From assembly GCA_943913135.1 (NCBI GenBank), contig CALTVE010000002.1:248001-312000 (forward strand): DNA of 64,000 nucleotides, written 5' to 3'. Of the stretch, positions 26,926 through 35,711 are shown piece by piece (position 1 is the first letter of the stretch; each line of letters begins with the position of its first letter). Below the pieces are notes generated by a model. The model made no database searches. It worked only from the letters and a program-made list of their open reading frames with translations, and was not told the origin of the DNA. This DNA is from an uncultured Francisella sp. (GTDB lineage Bacteria > Pseudomonadota > Gammaproteobacteria > Burkholderiales > Neisseriaceae). Position numbers and translations under genes: made by a program.

Positions 26926-28683
26926 GTGAGCCTGGTGCTTTATGGTACGGCTGCGGGGGAAGGGTATGCCATCGGTAGAGTACATTTAATGAGTTCAGGT
27001 TTAGAGGAGGTTCCTCATTATCCTTTAGAAGAAGGACAAATTGAAAAGGAAGTAGCCCGCTATCAAAAGGCGGTGGAAGAAACAAAAAATAATTTTCAGG
27101 CATTAAGACGTAATCTTCCTCCAGAAGCACCTGTAGAGTTGAATGCTTTTCTATCGTTCCATTTGATGATGCTCTCCGATATCAGTTTGGCGTATGCCCC
27201 TACGGAAACCATACGCCAGCAAAAAATTAATGCTGAATGGGCACTCCGCCAAGAAATGCTGAAACTTTCTGCCCAGTTTGATGCCATGGAGGATGCGTAT
27301 TTAAAAACCCGTAAGGAAGATTTAATTCAGGTGATCGAGAGAATCTACCATGCTTTGGTCGGCCTTCCTCGTGTGCGCGAAGAAATAAAAGGTGCCTGTG
27401 AGGAGGCAGTGGTGTTGATTGCTTCTGATATTTCTCCAGCGGACGCGGTACTTTTTTCCGAAAATCAGGTGGCCGCTTTTGCGACCGATTTTGGTGGACC
27501 GACCAGCCATACCGCTATTTTTGCTAAAGCCTTGGCGATTCCTTCGGTTTTAGGGCTGCAGAAGGCGCGTGAATTAATTCAAGAAAACGAATGGATTATT
27601 GTCGATGGGGTACAAGGGGCGCTGATCATTGATCCAGACCCTGTAATATTACAAGAATACCGCCTTAAAATTGAGCATTATAAGCAAGAGAAAAGAAAGC
27701 TTGATCGAGTGCGTAGGCTGAGCGCTCGTACTGAGGATGGCACACCGATTACTATTTTAGCCAATATTGAAAAAAGCAGCGAAATCAGTGAAGCCAATCG
27801 TTTAGGCGCTCATGGTATTGGACTTTTTCGTAGTGAATTTTTGTTTTTAAATCAAGAAAAGATGCCTAGTGAGGAAGAACAATATCGTCTCTACAGTAAA
27901 CTGATTAAGAAAAACAACAAAAAGCCTTTCACCATTCGTACGGTCGATATGGGGGTGGATAAAAATCCACGCTGGCTTGAGCAATGGGATGAAGTTTTAA
28001 ACCCAGCGATGAGTCTTACTGGAATCCGTCTTAGTTTAAGTGAACCTGTGTTGTTCCGTTCTCAAATACGGGCGATTCTACGGGCTGCAACCCACGGTAA
28101 AGTAGCTTTGATGTGGCCAATGATCACTTCTTTGACTGAACTAAAACAGTGTTTTGCGCACCTTTCTTTGGCTAAAGAAGAATTACGCGAAAGAAAAGAA
28201 AAGTTTGTTGAAAAAATTCCTGTGGGGATTATGATTGAGACGCCTGCTGCAGCGTTGGCGATCAATACCTTAATTAAGCATGTCGATTTTATTTCCATCG
28301 GTACCAATGATTTAATCCAATATACTCTAGCGGTAGATAGAGGCGATGACTTAGTCAATTATCTTTATCAACCGGCGCATCCCACTATTTTAAAATTGCT
28401 TCACCAAATTTTAAAAGCAGCCAAATCCCATAAAGTCCCGGTATCGATCTGCGGCGAAATGGCAGCGGATCGCTTTTTAACCCGGTTGCTGTTGGGATTA
28501 GGGCTTCGGACCTTTTCCGTTAATCCTGCAAGCATCCTCTCCATCAAAGAGGCCATCGTCCATACCCATTTAACAGAGATCGCTCCCTATGTACGCCGCC
28601 TGTTGCGCAATGAGGATCCAGATAAGGTAGAGGGTTTATTGTCTAAACTTAACGGCTATGATAGATTACAACGGCTACGATAG
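26926..28683 (+). CDS. ptsI: PTS enzyme I (phosphoenolpyruvate-protein phosphotransferase)
   Basis: Enzyme I takes phosphate from PEP and passes it to HPr. The 585 residues are full length: an HPr-binding N-terminal domain, the phospho-histidine loop GGPTSHTAIFAKAL (His195), and the PEP-binding TIM barrel with RSEFLFLN, RTVDMGVDKNP and GTNDLIQYTLAVDR. The GTG start at 26926 follows GAGGGAG. The extreme 3' end contains a 19-bp-period tandem duplication that gives the C-terminus NGYDRLQRLR. An inverted repeat follows at the stop codon. Confidence 0.96.
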   Translation: MSLVLYGTAAGEGYAIGRVHLMSSGLEEVPHYPLEEGQIEKEVARYQKAVEETKNNFQALRRNLPPEAPVELNAFLSFHLMMLSDISLAYAPTETIRQQKINAEWALRQEMLKLSAQFDAMEDAYLKTRKEDLIQVIERIYHALVGLPRVREEIKGACEEAVVLIASDISPADAVLFSENQVAAFATDFGGPTSHTAIFAKALAIPSVLGLQKARELIQENEWIIVDGVQGALIIDPDPVILQEYRLKIEHYKQEKRKLDRVRRLSARTEDGTPITILANIEKSSEISEANRLGAHGIGLFRSEFLFLNQEKMPSEEEQYRLYSKLIKKNNKKPFTIRTVDMGVDKNPRWLEQWDEVLNPAMSLTGIRLSLSEPVLFRSQIRAILRAATHGKVALMWPMITSLTELKQCFAHLSLAKEELRERKEKFVEKIPVGIMIETPAAALAINTLIKHVDFISIGTNDLIQYTLAVDRGDDLVNYLYQPAHPTILKLLHQILKAAKSHKVPVSICGEMAADRFLTRLLLGLGLRTFSVNPASILSIKEAIVHTHLTEIAPYVRRLLRNEDPDKVEGLLSKLNGYDRLQRLR

Positions 28684-28686
28684 ATT
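28651..28686 (+). repeat. Tandem duplication at the 3' end of ptsI
   Basis: A 17-base block (aacggctaYgatagatt) occurs twice at 28651-28667 and 28670-28686, period 19, with one mismatch. The second copy is in another frame and supplies the stop codon. Without the duplication the protein would end NGYDRFN. Confidence 0.85.
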
Positions 28687-28709
28687 TAATTAAGCATTAA
28701 AAATCTATC
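28679..28709 (+). terminator. Inverted repeat at the ptsI stop codon, possible terminator
   Basis: GATAGATTT (28679-28687) pairs perfectly with AAATCTATC (28701-28709), and an inner TTTAAT/ATTAAA extends the stem across a small bulge. No proper T-run follows, so termination is uncertain. It overlaps the stop codon, and a TATAAT at 28727 that may serve asd lies just downstream. Confidence 0.4.
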
Positions 28710-28752
28710 TTCACAAGTACCTTCTTTATAATAAGAAACGCAGGATACTACC

Positions 28753-29871
28753 ATGAAAATAGGCTTTGTAGGATGGAGGGGTATGGTCGGCTCTGTCCTA
28801 ATGGCCAGAATGCGGCAAGAAAATGACTTCCAATATATAGACGAAAGTATCTTTTTTTCCACTTCTGAAGCGGGGGGAGAGGCGCCTGATGTGGGACAAA
28901 AAGAAAAAAAACTTTACGATGCCAACGATCTTCCTTCATTGGCAGCGATGGATGTCATTGTCACTTGTCAAGGGGGTGGTTACACTAAAGCGGTGCACCA
29001 GAGGCTGCGAGATTCTGGTTGGCAAGGCTTTTGGATAGATGCTGCCTCAGTTTTAAGAACCTCGGATTCGGCACTTATTGTTTTGGATCCTTTGAATAAA
29101 AAGGCGATCGAAAAAGCGATTCAAAGAGGAATAAAAGATTTTGTCGGCGGCAATTGTACGGTTTCGTTACTGTTAATGGGGTTGGCTGGCCTTTTTAAGG
29201 CAGGGGTTGTGGAGTGGGTGTCTTCTATGACGTACCAATCTGCTTCTGGAGCGGGTGCGGCTTATATGCGTGAGTTGCTAAATGGTATGGGAGCAATTTA
29301 CCATTGCGCTCGTGATTTATTGCATGACCCAGGGGCCACTATCTTGGAAATCGATCAAAAAGTCAGTGATTTTATCCGCTCTGATGATTATCCCAGCGAC
29401 CTTTTTGGTGTCCCTTTAGCAGCCAATCTGATTCCTTGGATCGATAAAGATATAGGGGATGGGCAGTCGCGTGAAGAATGGAAAGGGACGGTAGAAATCA
29501 ATAAAATTATGGGCTTGGATCCAGAAACCATTAAGGTAGAAGGAATTTGTATTCGTGTAGGTTCTATGCGTTGTCACAGTCAAGCGGTCACCTTGAAGCT
29601 GAATCAAGATTGGTCGACTAAAGAGGTAGAAGCTTGTTTACAGGGAGCGCATCCTTGGGCTAAAGTGGTTGCCAATACTAAGGATGCGAGTATTCACGAA
29701 TTGACACCCGCTTCTGTATCGGGTTCTTTAACCGTGCCTGTAGGGCGGGTGCGTAAAACTTCCCTTGGTGAGGGGGTATTTACCTTATTTACTGTAGGAG
29801 ATCAATTGCTTTGGGGAGCGGCAGAGCCCCTACGCCGTGCTTTGCGCCTAGTTCTGGGTGCGCCTTTGTAA
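28753..29871 (+). CDS. asd: Aspartate-semialdehyde dehydrogenase
   Basis: Asd reduces aspartyl phosphate to the semialdehyde, feeding lysine, diaminopimelate, methionine, threonine and isoleucine synthesis. At 372 residues it is the gram-negative type, starting MKIGFVGWRGMVGSVLMARM. The NADP-binding N-terminus is followed by the catalytic Cys135 in GGNCTVSLLLMGL and the substrate-binding CIRVGSMRCHSQAVTLKL. A TATAAT lies at 28727-28732 with no strong -35. The following AsmA-like gene starts 29 bp downstream, so read-through is likely. Confidence 0.96.
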   Translation: MKIGFVGWRGMVGSVLMARMRQENDFQYIDESIFFSTSEAGGEAPDVGQKEKKLYDANDLPSLAAMDVIVTCQGGGYTKAVHQRLRDSGWQGFWIDAASVLRTSDSALIVLDPLNKKAIEKAIQRGIKDFVGGNCTVSLLLMGLAGLFKAGVVEWVSSMTYQSASGAGAAYMRELLNGMGAIYHCARDLLHDPGATILEIDQKVSDFIRSDDYPSDLFGVPLAANLIPWIDKDIGDGQSREEWKGTVEINKIMGLDPETIKVEGICIRVGSMRCHSQAVTLKLNQDWSTKEVEACLQGAHPWAKVVANTKDASIHELTPASVSGSLTVPVGRVRKTSLGEGVFTLFTVGDQLLWGAAEPLRRALRLVLGAPL

Positions 29872-29899
29872 TTTAGATGGCTCTCTTATCGGCAAATGG

Positions 29900-32080
29900 A
29901 TGAATATTAACCACAATAGCCTAACTCGAAAAAGGCGCCTGTATTTTAGGCTAATTTGGGTGGCAGTTATGGTGATCGTTTTAGGGATCAGCTATAACTT
30001 CCTGAACCACTATTATCAAAAAAGGGCAGAGAAAGCAGTGCAAGAAGCCCTAGTAGAGCCGTTAAATCAGCATCATATTCAGGTACATTTTAAGAAGATG
30101 GGGGGCGCTTTCTTAGTGAGGCCGCATCTTACTTTGAATGATTTTTCGCTGATAGGAGAGGGCATACAGTTAAAAAGTAAGAAAATAAATCTTGCTTTTA
30201 CTTATTCCAGCTTGTGGCAGCAAATGGGAATAAAGACGATAGAAGTAGAAGGGGGCCACTGGCAGATTTCTTCGGAGAAGGGGCATGCCTTATGGCTTTT
30301 GATAAAAAACTTGCCCAAACATTTGCTTCCCTCGGAGTTACACTTAAAAAATAATGAAATTGCTTTTCCTTATCACGGGAAAAATTGGCACCTTACAAAG
30401 AGTGATTTTAGGTTGCAAATCGCAGGGAGTATTCCTGCTTTTTTTACCCTAAAGACTTGGATATCACCTTTAAAGGGCAAACCCTGGCCTGTTCTTGGGA
30501 GTGGTTATTTGTCTTTGCAACAAAACCAGCTTAAAGGGGAGCAGATTGAATTTAAGTTTCCCTATAGTTTTATAGGACATTCTTTAAAAAATACACTTAA
30601 TTTCAGCTTCTTGTGGGATAAAAACAGTCAGGAAGTGCATATTAAGCCCTTAATGTTAGAAGCGCATCAAGAAAAAGCTAACCTTAATTACCACCTACGT
30701 TTGGATGAACTTATTTGGCAGAATAAAGGGTCGCTCTTAAGAATCCCTAAGGTAAGTGGTGACTTTTCTGCAAAAAAAGGTCTGAATAAGATCAATGGTT
30801 ATGGTGTTTTTCTCGATTTTGGTTGTAATGACAAAAGTTGTGGCTCCGATAATGGGCATTTTGCTTTAAAGAGAGAAAAAAATTATACAAGCTGGGTCAG
30901 CGAAGGCGATGGCAGTGCCTATTACCAAATCGACACAGGCTCTTTTCTTCTGCACGAAGTAAGGCTAAATTCTAAGTTATTAGGGGTAGAAAAAAGCAGA
31001 CCTTATTGGTCTTTAAATGTTTTAAGTGAGCTCTTATTTAGCCCGAGCCAAAAGATCATTGCCAAAGCGGAGGGGACCTTTAATCGCCAAGCGCTTACCT
31101 TGGCAGTAGAAAAAAATTTGCATGATAAAAATCAAAGCTGGCAGGCGCAGGTTTATTTAAAAGCATTTGATTTATTTAATTATCGCCATCAAGACCACTC
31201 TGTATTAACTTTGAAAGAGCACTATAACCAATTATTGCGTCAAGTACCTTTACTTTTCTCTGTACTTAAGGACCACAATTTGCGGGCTTATTTTAAAGTA
31301 GGGGAATTACATTTCTTGCATGTTGATTTTTCTAATTTACAAGGTTTATTTCTCCATCAAGAACAAAAAATTGCTCTTGAGAATGTGCGGGGACAGTTTT
31401 TTGAAGGGGAATTTGCCGGTAATCTCACGATTACTGAGAAGCAAGGATACCATTACCACGTTGAACAACATCTGAAGCATTTAAATATAGGTCTAATGCT
31501 TTATTATTTGGCTGGTTATCCTTTTTTATCCGGTGAGGGTAATGCCTATCTTTCTTTAGAAGGCAAAGGGAGCACAGTGGAAGAGGTGCTTTCTTCGCTC
31601 TCTGGTTTTTCTACTGTGGATATTGATCAAGGCTTACTTCTTAATGCCAATTTAGGACATTTATTTAATGATGCCAATAAAATTAATTTATTGGAATTGA
31701 TCAAAGAAACATACCCTCATACTAGAAATACAGAAAGTAAAAAAATGCCGTTCAATAACTTGAAATTTGTGAGCTATTGGAATAATGGCATTAGCGATAC
31801 GCTGTTTTTAGCGATTAATGGTCCTGAATTTAATGTGCGTGGTTCTGGATCCACCAACTTAAAACAGTATTTATTAGATTATTCTTTGATTTTAACGGGC
31901 GATGTAATGGAAGAGGGTAAAACTATCCGAGTAACGTTGCCAATTTTATTAACAGGCTCTCTATTAAATCCACGCTACCGCTTAGATTACAAACGCTTAG
32001 AAGAGCTTTTTAATGCGTCTGCAAATAAAGGAGTTTTTCTAAAAGAACTATTGCGACGTCAGTGGAAGTTATTACATTGA
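29900..32080 (+). CDS. AsmA-like inner-membrane-anchored periplasmic protein
   Basis: A 726-residue protein with one N-terminal membrane segment (LIWVAVMVIVLGISYNFL) after a basic leader, and a long periplasmic part. The C-terminal region matches the AsmA family pattern: the LSSLSGFSTVDIDQGLLL and LAINGPEFNVRGSGSTNLKQYLLDY segments, then a sheet-rich close. AsmA-like proteins bridge the envelope and are linked to phospholipid traffic to the outer membrane. I chose ATG 29900; a GTG at 29858 would add 14 residues and overlap asd. The role of this member is inferred from the family only, and the middle is poorly conserved. Confidence 0.75.
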   Translation: MNINHNSLTRKRRLYFRLIWVAVMVIVLGISYNFLNHYYQKRAEKAVQEALVEPLNQHHIQVHFKKMGGAFLVRPHLTLNDFSLIGEGIQLKSKKINLAFTYSSLWQQMGIKTIEVEGGHWQISSEKGHALWLLIKNLPKHLLPSELHLKNNEIAFPYHGKNWHLTKSDFRLQIAGSIPAFFTLKTWISPLKGKPWPVLGSGYLSLQQNQLKGEQIEFKFPYSFIGHSLKNTLNFSFLWDKNSQEVHIKPLMLEAHQEKANLNYHLRLDELIWQNKGSLLRIPKVSGDFSAKKGLNKINGYGVFLDFGCNDKSCGSDNGHFALKREKNYTSWVSEGDGSAYYQIDTGSFLLHEVRLNSKLLGVEKSRPYWSLNVLSELLFSPSQKIIAKAEGTFNRQALTLAVEKNLHDKNQSWQAQVYLKAFDLFNYRHQDHSVLTLKEHYNQLLRQVPLLFSVLKDHNLRAYFKVGELHFLHVDFSNLQGLFLHQEQKIALENVRGQFFEGEFAGNLTITEKQGYHYHVEQHLKHLNIGLMLYYLAGYPFLSGEGNAYLSLEGKGSTVEEVLSSLSGFSTVDIDQGLLLNANLGHLFNDANKINLLELIKETYPHTRNTESKKMPFNNLKFVSYWNNGISDTLFLAINGPEFNVRGSGSTNLKQYLLDYSLILTGDVMEEGKTIRVTLPILLTGSLLNPRYRLDYKRLEELFNASANKGVFLKELLRRQWKLLH

Positions 32081-33654
32081 ATGCTCGTTCTTTTTACAGT
32101 GTAGTTTACTCGGGGGCGCCAAGTTTAGCGCCGCTACATTCCTTCATGCGGGAGGGGCAGAGTTTATGTTTATGTTCCTACACAGTGGTGTTACGGGTAA
32201 AAGAAAAAGAAGAAGCGGCATGGGAACAACTATTAACCCGCTCTTACCCCTTTTTAGCAGGGCTAAGAAAGCGTCTTAATCCTATTGGCCCCAGTATTTT
32301 CCCCATAGAAGATCATATAGATTTAATATGGGTTAGAGATAAAGATTATTCCACTTTCTGTCAAAATTATCAGAGTATTATAAAAAATGCCTGTTGTACC
32401 AGGGAAGAGGCCCCACCCACTGGGGCGGCGGCGTCAGAAAAACCATGGTTAGTCCGAAAAACAGTAGAATCCCCTGTAGAAGAAGTAGTAGTGGTCGGAG
32501 CCGGCATCGCTGGTGCGGTGAGTGCTTATCGGTTAGCAAATTTAGGCTGTCATGTTAAGGTAATAGATGCAGCTGCAAAATTAGGAGAAGGCGCTTCAGG
32601 GAATCACCAAGGTATTATGTATGCCCGAATAGGGCCTTCTTTATCGAGCCAGACCCAGCTTCTTTATCATGCATTCCCTTTGGCAACTACTTTGCTCAAC
32701 GCTCTTGATCCTGAAGGAGCCTTTTCGGGTCGCGGATTATTGCAACTTGCCTATAACCGTGAGGAAACAAAACGGCAGCAAAAATTAGCAAACTATTGTT
32801 TCTCAATCCATCAATGGTTGGAGAGGCAACAGGTACGCTGTTTATTAGCCTTGCCTTTAGATGAGAGCGGTCTTTGGTGGCCAGAAGCGCTATGGGTCGA
32901 TCCTGTCGCGTGGATCAAACGTCTGTTGCATCATCCTCATATAGAGTATATTTCCTCATCTCCGATCGACCGCTTATGCTATCAAGAAGATCAGTGGGTT
33001 CTTTATAGTAAGCAACATCGGTGGTCAGCAGAAGCGGTTGTGCTAGCCCTGGGAGATGATTTTTTGGGTTTATATGCTCAATTAGGCTTGAACCATCTGC
33101 GTTGGGTGAGTGGGCAGAGCTCTTTACTGAATGAGAAAGCCTTTCGTGAGTCGATCCCTTTTGCGCTAAGTGGGGAAGCTTATATCACTCCGAGTTACCA
33201 AGGAATACATACCATAGGAGCTACTTTCCACCCCAATAATCATACAAAAGAAGAGCAAATAGAGGATGATTTAGCCAATTTAAAAGCGATCCAAAAATTG
33301 GGTATTAAGGTCGATGAAACAGCGTTAAAAACCGGTCATCGCGGGGTGCGATTAATGAGTTTTGATCATTTACCATTAATTGGCCCAGTAGGCCGGGCAA
33401 TAGACATGGCGGATCTTTATCATCATCTTTATTATGATAGGAAGTATTCTTTTAAAACAACGTGCCCTTTTTGGCCACGCCTTTATATCAATGCAGCCCA
33501 TGGTAGCCGTGGATTGTTAACAGCGCCTTTAGGAGCATGGGCGATCACATCGGATCTTACCGGTGGGCCTGATTTATTAGGAAGAGATTTACGGGCTGTT
33601 TTACACCCTAATCGGGTTATTGCTCGTTCAATCACTGAAGGGAAATTCAAATAA
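32062..33654 (+). CDS. mnmC: MnmC-type FAD oxidase for tRNA wobble uridine, methyltransferase half not recognised
   Basis: The C-terminal ~390 residues match the FAD-dependent oxidase half of MnmC, which converts cmnm5 to nm5 at tRNA U34. Visible are the FAD Rossmann motif VVVVGAGIAGAVSAYRLANLG (near residue 146), LGEGASGNHQGIMYARIGP, the LALGDDF segment, and INAAHGSRGLLTAPLGAW near the end. The N-terminal ~140 residues do not show the MnmC methyltransferase SAM motifs; they are unrecognised. At 530 residues it is shorter than the usual ~650 bifunctional protein. The start is uncertain: GTG 32062 overlaps the AsmA-like gene, and TTG 32077 is possible. The mnmG gene, which makes its substrate modification, is at 39706. 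Confidence 0.75.
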   Translation: MEVITLNARSFYSVVYSGAPSLAPLHSFMREGQSLCLCSYTVVLRVKEKEEAAWEQLLTRSYPFLAGLRKRLNPIGPSIFPIEDHIDLIWVRDKDYSTFCQNYQSIIKNACCTREEAPPTGAAASEKPWLVRKTVESPVEEVVVVGAGIAGAVSAYRLANLGCHVKVIDAAAKLGEGASGNHQGIMYARIGPSLSSQTQLLYHAFPLATTLLNALDPEGAFSGRGLLQLAYNREETKRQQKLANYCFSIHQWLERQQVRCLLALPLDESGLWWPEALWVDPVAWIKRLLHHPHIEYISSSPIDRLCYQEDQWVLYSKQHRWSAEAVVLALGDDFLGLYAQLGLNHLRWVSGQSSLLNEKAFRESIPFALSGEAYITPSYQGIHTIGATFHPNNHTKEEQIEDDLANLKAIQKLGIKVDETALKTGHRGVRLMSFDHLPLIGPVGRAIDMADLYHHLYYDRKYSFKTTCPFWPRLYINAAHGSRGLLTAPLGAWAITSDLTGGPDLLGRDLRAVLHPNRVIARSITEGKFK

Positions 33655-34363
33655 AATCACCATAACGACTTTGTAGCAGAGTCAGAGCTGCGATAGGGGC
33701 TGTTTCGGTGCGCATAATGCGTGGTCCTAAGGCATGGCAGGTAAAACCATAATTGTGGGCAAAAGCCAATTCGCAATCAGAAAACCCCCCTTCTGGGCCG
33801 ATTAAAAGAGCAGCACTTTTTGGGGTCTTATTTTTTCCTGGTAAAATTCCGCTCCCTGGATGCAAAAGCCATTTAATATCGCTGTCTATTTTAGGAAGCA
33901 CTTCTTTTAAGGCGGTGATCGGGTGGATGAGGGGTAGGTGGGCGCGATGGCTTTGCTCAAGGGCGGAATGGCAGATTTCTTGCCAGCGTTGATGCTTATG
34001 ATCACTTTTACCACTGTGGCGTATCTGACTGCGCTCGCTGATCACTGGATAAATTTCGTTGACCCCCAATTCCACCGCTTTTTGCACCACCCAATCTAAT
34101 TTTTGGCTAGTAGAATAAGCCTGAATTAAAATGGTGAATAAAGGAGATTCAGTAAAAACAGCTATTTTGTCCATCAGTTTTAAGATAGCTGTTTTTTTAT
34201 CAATGGTCTCTAGACGAGCTCGATAATCAAAACCATTACCATTGAAAAGGGTGATGATTTCTCCAGGGTTGATTCGTAAAGCTTTAATATGTTGCCACAG
34301 GTTTTTTGACACCGTAAGCTCATTGGTTTGATCCAAACTTCCGCCCCAAAAAAAGCGTGCCAT
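33647..34363 (-). CDS. rsmE: 16S rRNA (uracil1498-N3)-methyltransferase
   Basis: RsmE methylates U1498 of 16S rRNA. I chose ATG 34363, giving MARFFWGGSL, the expected family opening; the longer frame from 34477 would overlap mltA. Residues include the PUA-like N-terminal domain and the SPOUT methyltransferase knot with QKAVELGVNEIYPVISERS and LLIGPEGGFSDCEL, then LGPRIMRTETAPIAAL. At 238 residues it is normal. Its 3' end overlaps the convergent MnmC-type gene by 8 bp, and it is the last gene of the yraN-diaA-dolP-mltA run. Confidence 0.94.
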   Translation of the reverse strand: MARFFWGGSLDQTNELTVSKNLWQHIKALRINPGEIITLFNGNGFDYRARLETIDKKTAILKLMDKIAVFTESPLFTILIQAYSTSQKLDWVVQKAVELGVNEIYPVISERSQIRHSGKSDHKHQRWQEICHSALEQSHRAHLPLIHPITALKEVLPKIDSDIKWLLHPGSGILPGKNKTPKSAALLIGPEGGFSDCELAFAHNYGFTCHALGPRIMRTETAPIAALTLLQSRYGDFI

Positions 34364-34388
34364 TAATTTAGCCTTATTTAAATTGATT

Positions 34389-35705
34389 TTATAACGGGAC
34401 TTCTCCATTGGGTAATAGCAGCCATACATAGCCGGGATAATTGGTTCTACCGGCTGCTTTTTCTGCCTCTGGACCATAACCCCAGAAAAAGTCTACTCGT
34501 ACACTGCCTTTAATAGCACTGCCAGTATCCTGGCCAATGATCAGACGGTTCAAGGCTTGCTTAGTACGAGTATCAGTAGTAGAGACAAACAGTGGGGCCC
34601 CTAGATCGATATATTGTTTATCTATTGCTCCTGAATATTCCTTGGTTAAGGGGACGCCTAGAGTGCCTATTGGGCCTTCATTTGGGCGGTTCTTGCCAAT
34701 ATTAAAGAAAATATAACTGGGATTGGCGCCTAGAATTTCAGGCAGTTTATGCAAATGATGCTGCACATAATTACGTATACTTTGGGGATTGGCTTTATCC
34801 AACTGTAAATAGCCCTTTTTCGCCATATATTGAGCGATTGAGCGGTAAGGCAAACCGTTTTTATCGGTATAATTTAGGGTTAAGATCTCATGAGTATCCT
34901 TGTTCAGCAATTTGCCTGAACCTTGCACATGTAGAAAGAAAAGGGCTAGAGGATCATTGGTGTAGGCGAGAACGGGAGCAGTTTGCACTAGGGCGCCTGC
35001 TTCGATTTCACTGCGACTGTAGTAAGGAACAAAGCGATTACCCACAAAACGGCCCTTCAAAGTCTCGATGTGGGGGGCAATGTTAAATTCCCTTAAATCG
35101 GCAGTATAAGGGCCATCGGCCGTTATTTCATAGCTGGCCCCGCTTTTTTTAATGGATACGGAAGTAGGGTGCGTACGGTAGTAGGGCGGCAAAGGAATAG
35201 ATACTAAGTCGCTTGGCCGACCGTAAATGGGAAGAGGGTAGGTGTAATTTTGTGTTAAAGAACCTTCGATAAGAGGCTCAAAATAGCCCGTTACCTTGCC
35301 AACTAAAGTGCCTTGATCATTGCTCACCTGCCAGGCTTGGAAATGCTGGCTAAAAAATTTTTCGACCGCGCCTCTGTCTGGTTCTACTTGCTCTGCTAAG
35401 GTACACACATAAGCCCATTTAGGAGAAGTTTTTAATTTTTGGCAACCCTTTTGGAAAGAACGTAGGCTTTCTTCAAAATGTTGATGGTGCCAGTCAGGCA
35501 GGCTATTAAAATTAACTGTTTTATAGCTGACTTTAGGGTTAGCGCTTGCGTGGCGCACAGTATTTAAAGGGAGTTTTGCTTTTTCTGAGACGGGGACAGT
35601 GGATGGAGTTTGTTCAGCCGGGGGGCTTTCGGGCGCTTTTTTCGTCTGACAGCCCCAGATACTGAATAAAGCCACTGATAAAATTATGGGATAGCGTAAT
35701 TTCAT
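34389..35705 (-). CDS. mltA: Membrane-bound lytic murein transglycosylase A (MltA)
   Basis: MltA is an outer-membrane lipoprotein that cleaves peptidoglycan glycan strands to form anhydromuropeptides. It has a lipoprotein signal with lipobox SIWGC (Cys19), a proline-rich spacer, the MltA core (VGKVTGYFEPLIEGSLTQNY) and the C-terminal 3D domain. That domain contains the catalytic Asp in LIIGQDTGSAIKGSVRVDFFWGYG and ends YPGYVWLLLPNG. At 438 residues it is slightly longer than E. coli MltA. It is in a minus-strand run with a small membrane protein upstream and rsmE downstream. Confidence 0.95.
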   Translation of the reverse strand: MKLRYPIILSVALFSIWGCQTKKAPESPPAEQTPSTVPVSEKAKLPLNTVRHASANPKVSYKTVNFNSLPDWHHQHFEESLRSFQKGCQKLKTSPKWAYVCTLAEQVEPDRGAVEKFFSQHFQAWQVSNDQGTLVGKVTGYFEPLIEGSLTQNYTYPLPIYGRPSDLVSIPLPPYYRTHPTSVSIKKSGASYEITADGPYTADLREFNIAPHIETLKGRFVGNRFVPYYSRSEIEAGALVQTAPVLAYTNDPLALFFLHVQGSGKLLNKDTHEILTLNYTDKNGLPYRSIAQYMAKKGYLQLDKANPQSIRNYVQHHLHKLPEILGANPSYIFFNIGKNRPNEGPIGTLGVPLTKEYSGAIDKQYIDLGAPLFVSTTDTRTKQALNRLIIGQDTGSAIKGSVRVDFFWGYGPEAEKAAGRTNYPGYVWLLLPNGEVPL

Positions 35706-35711
35706 AGAGGA

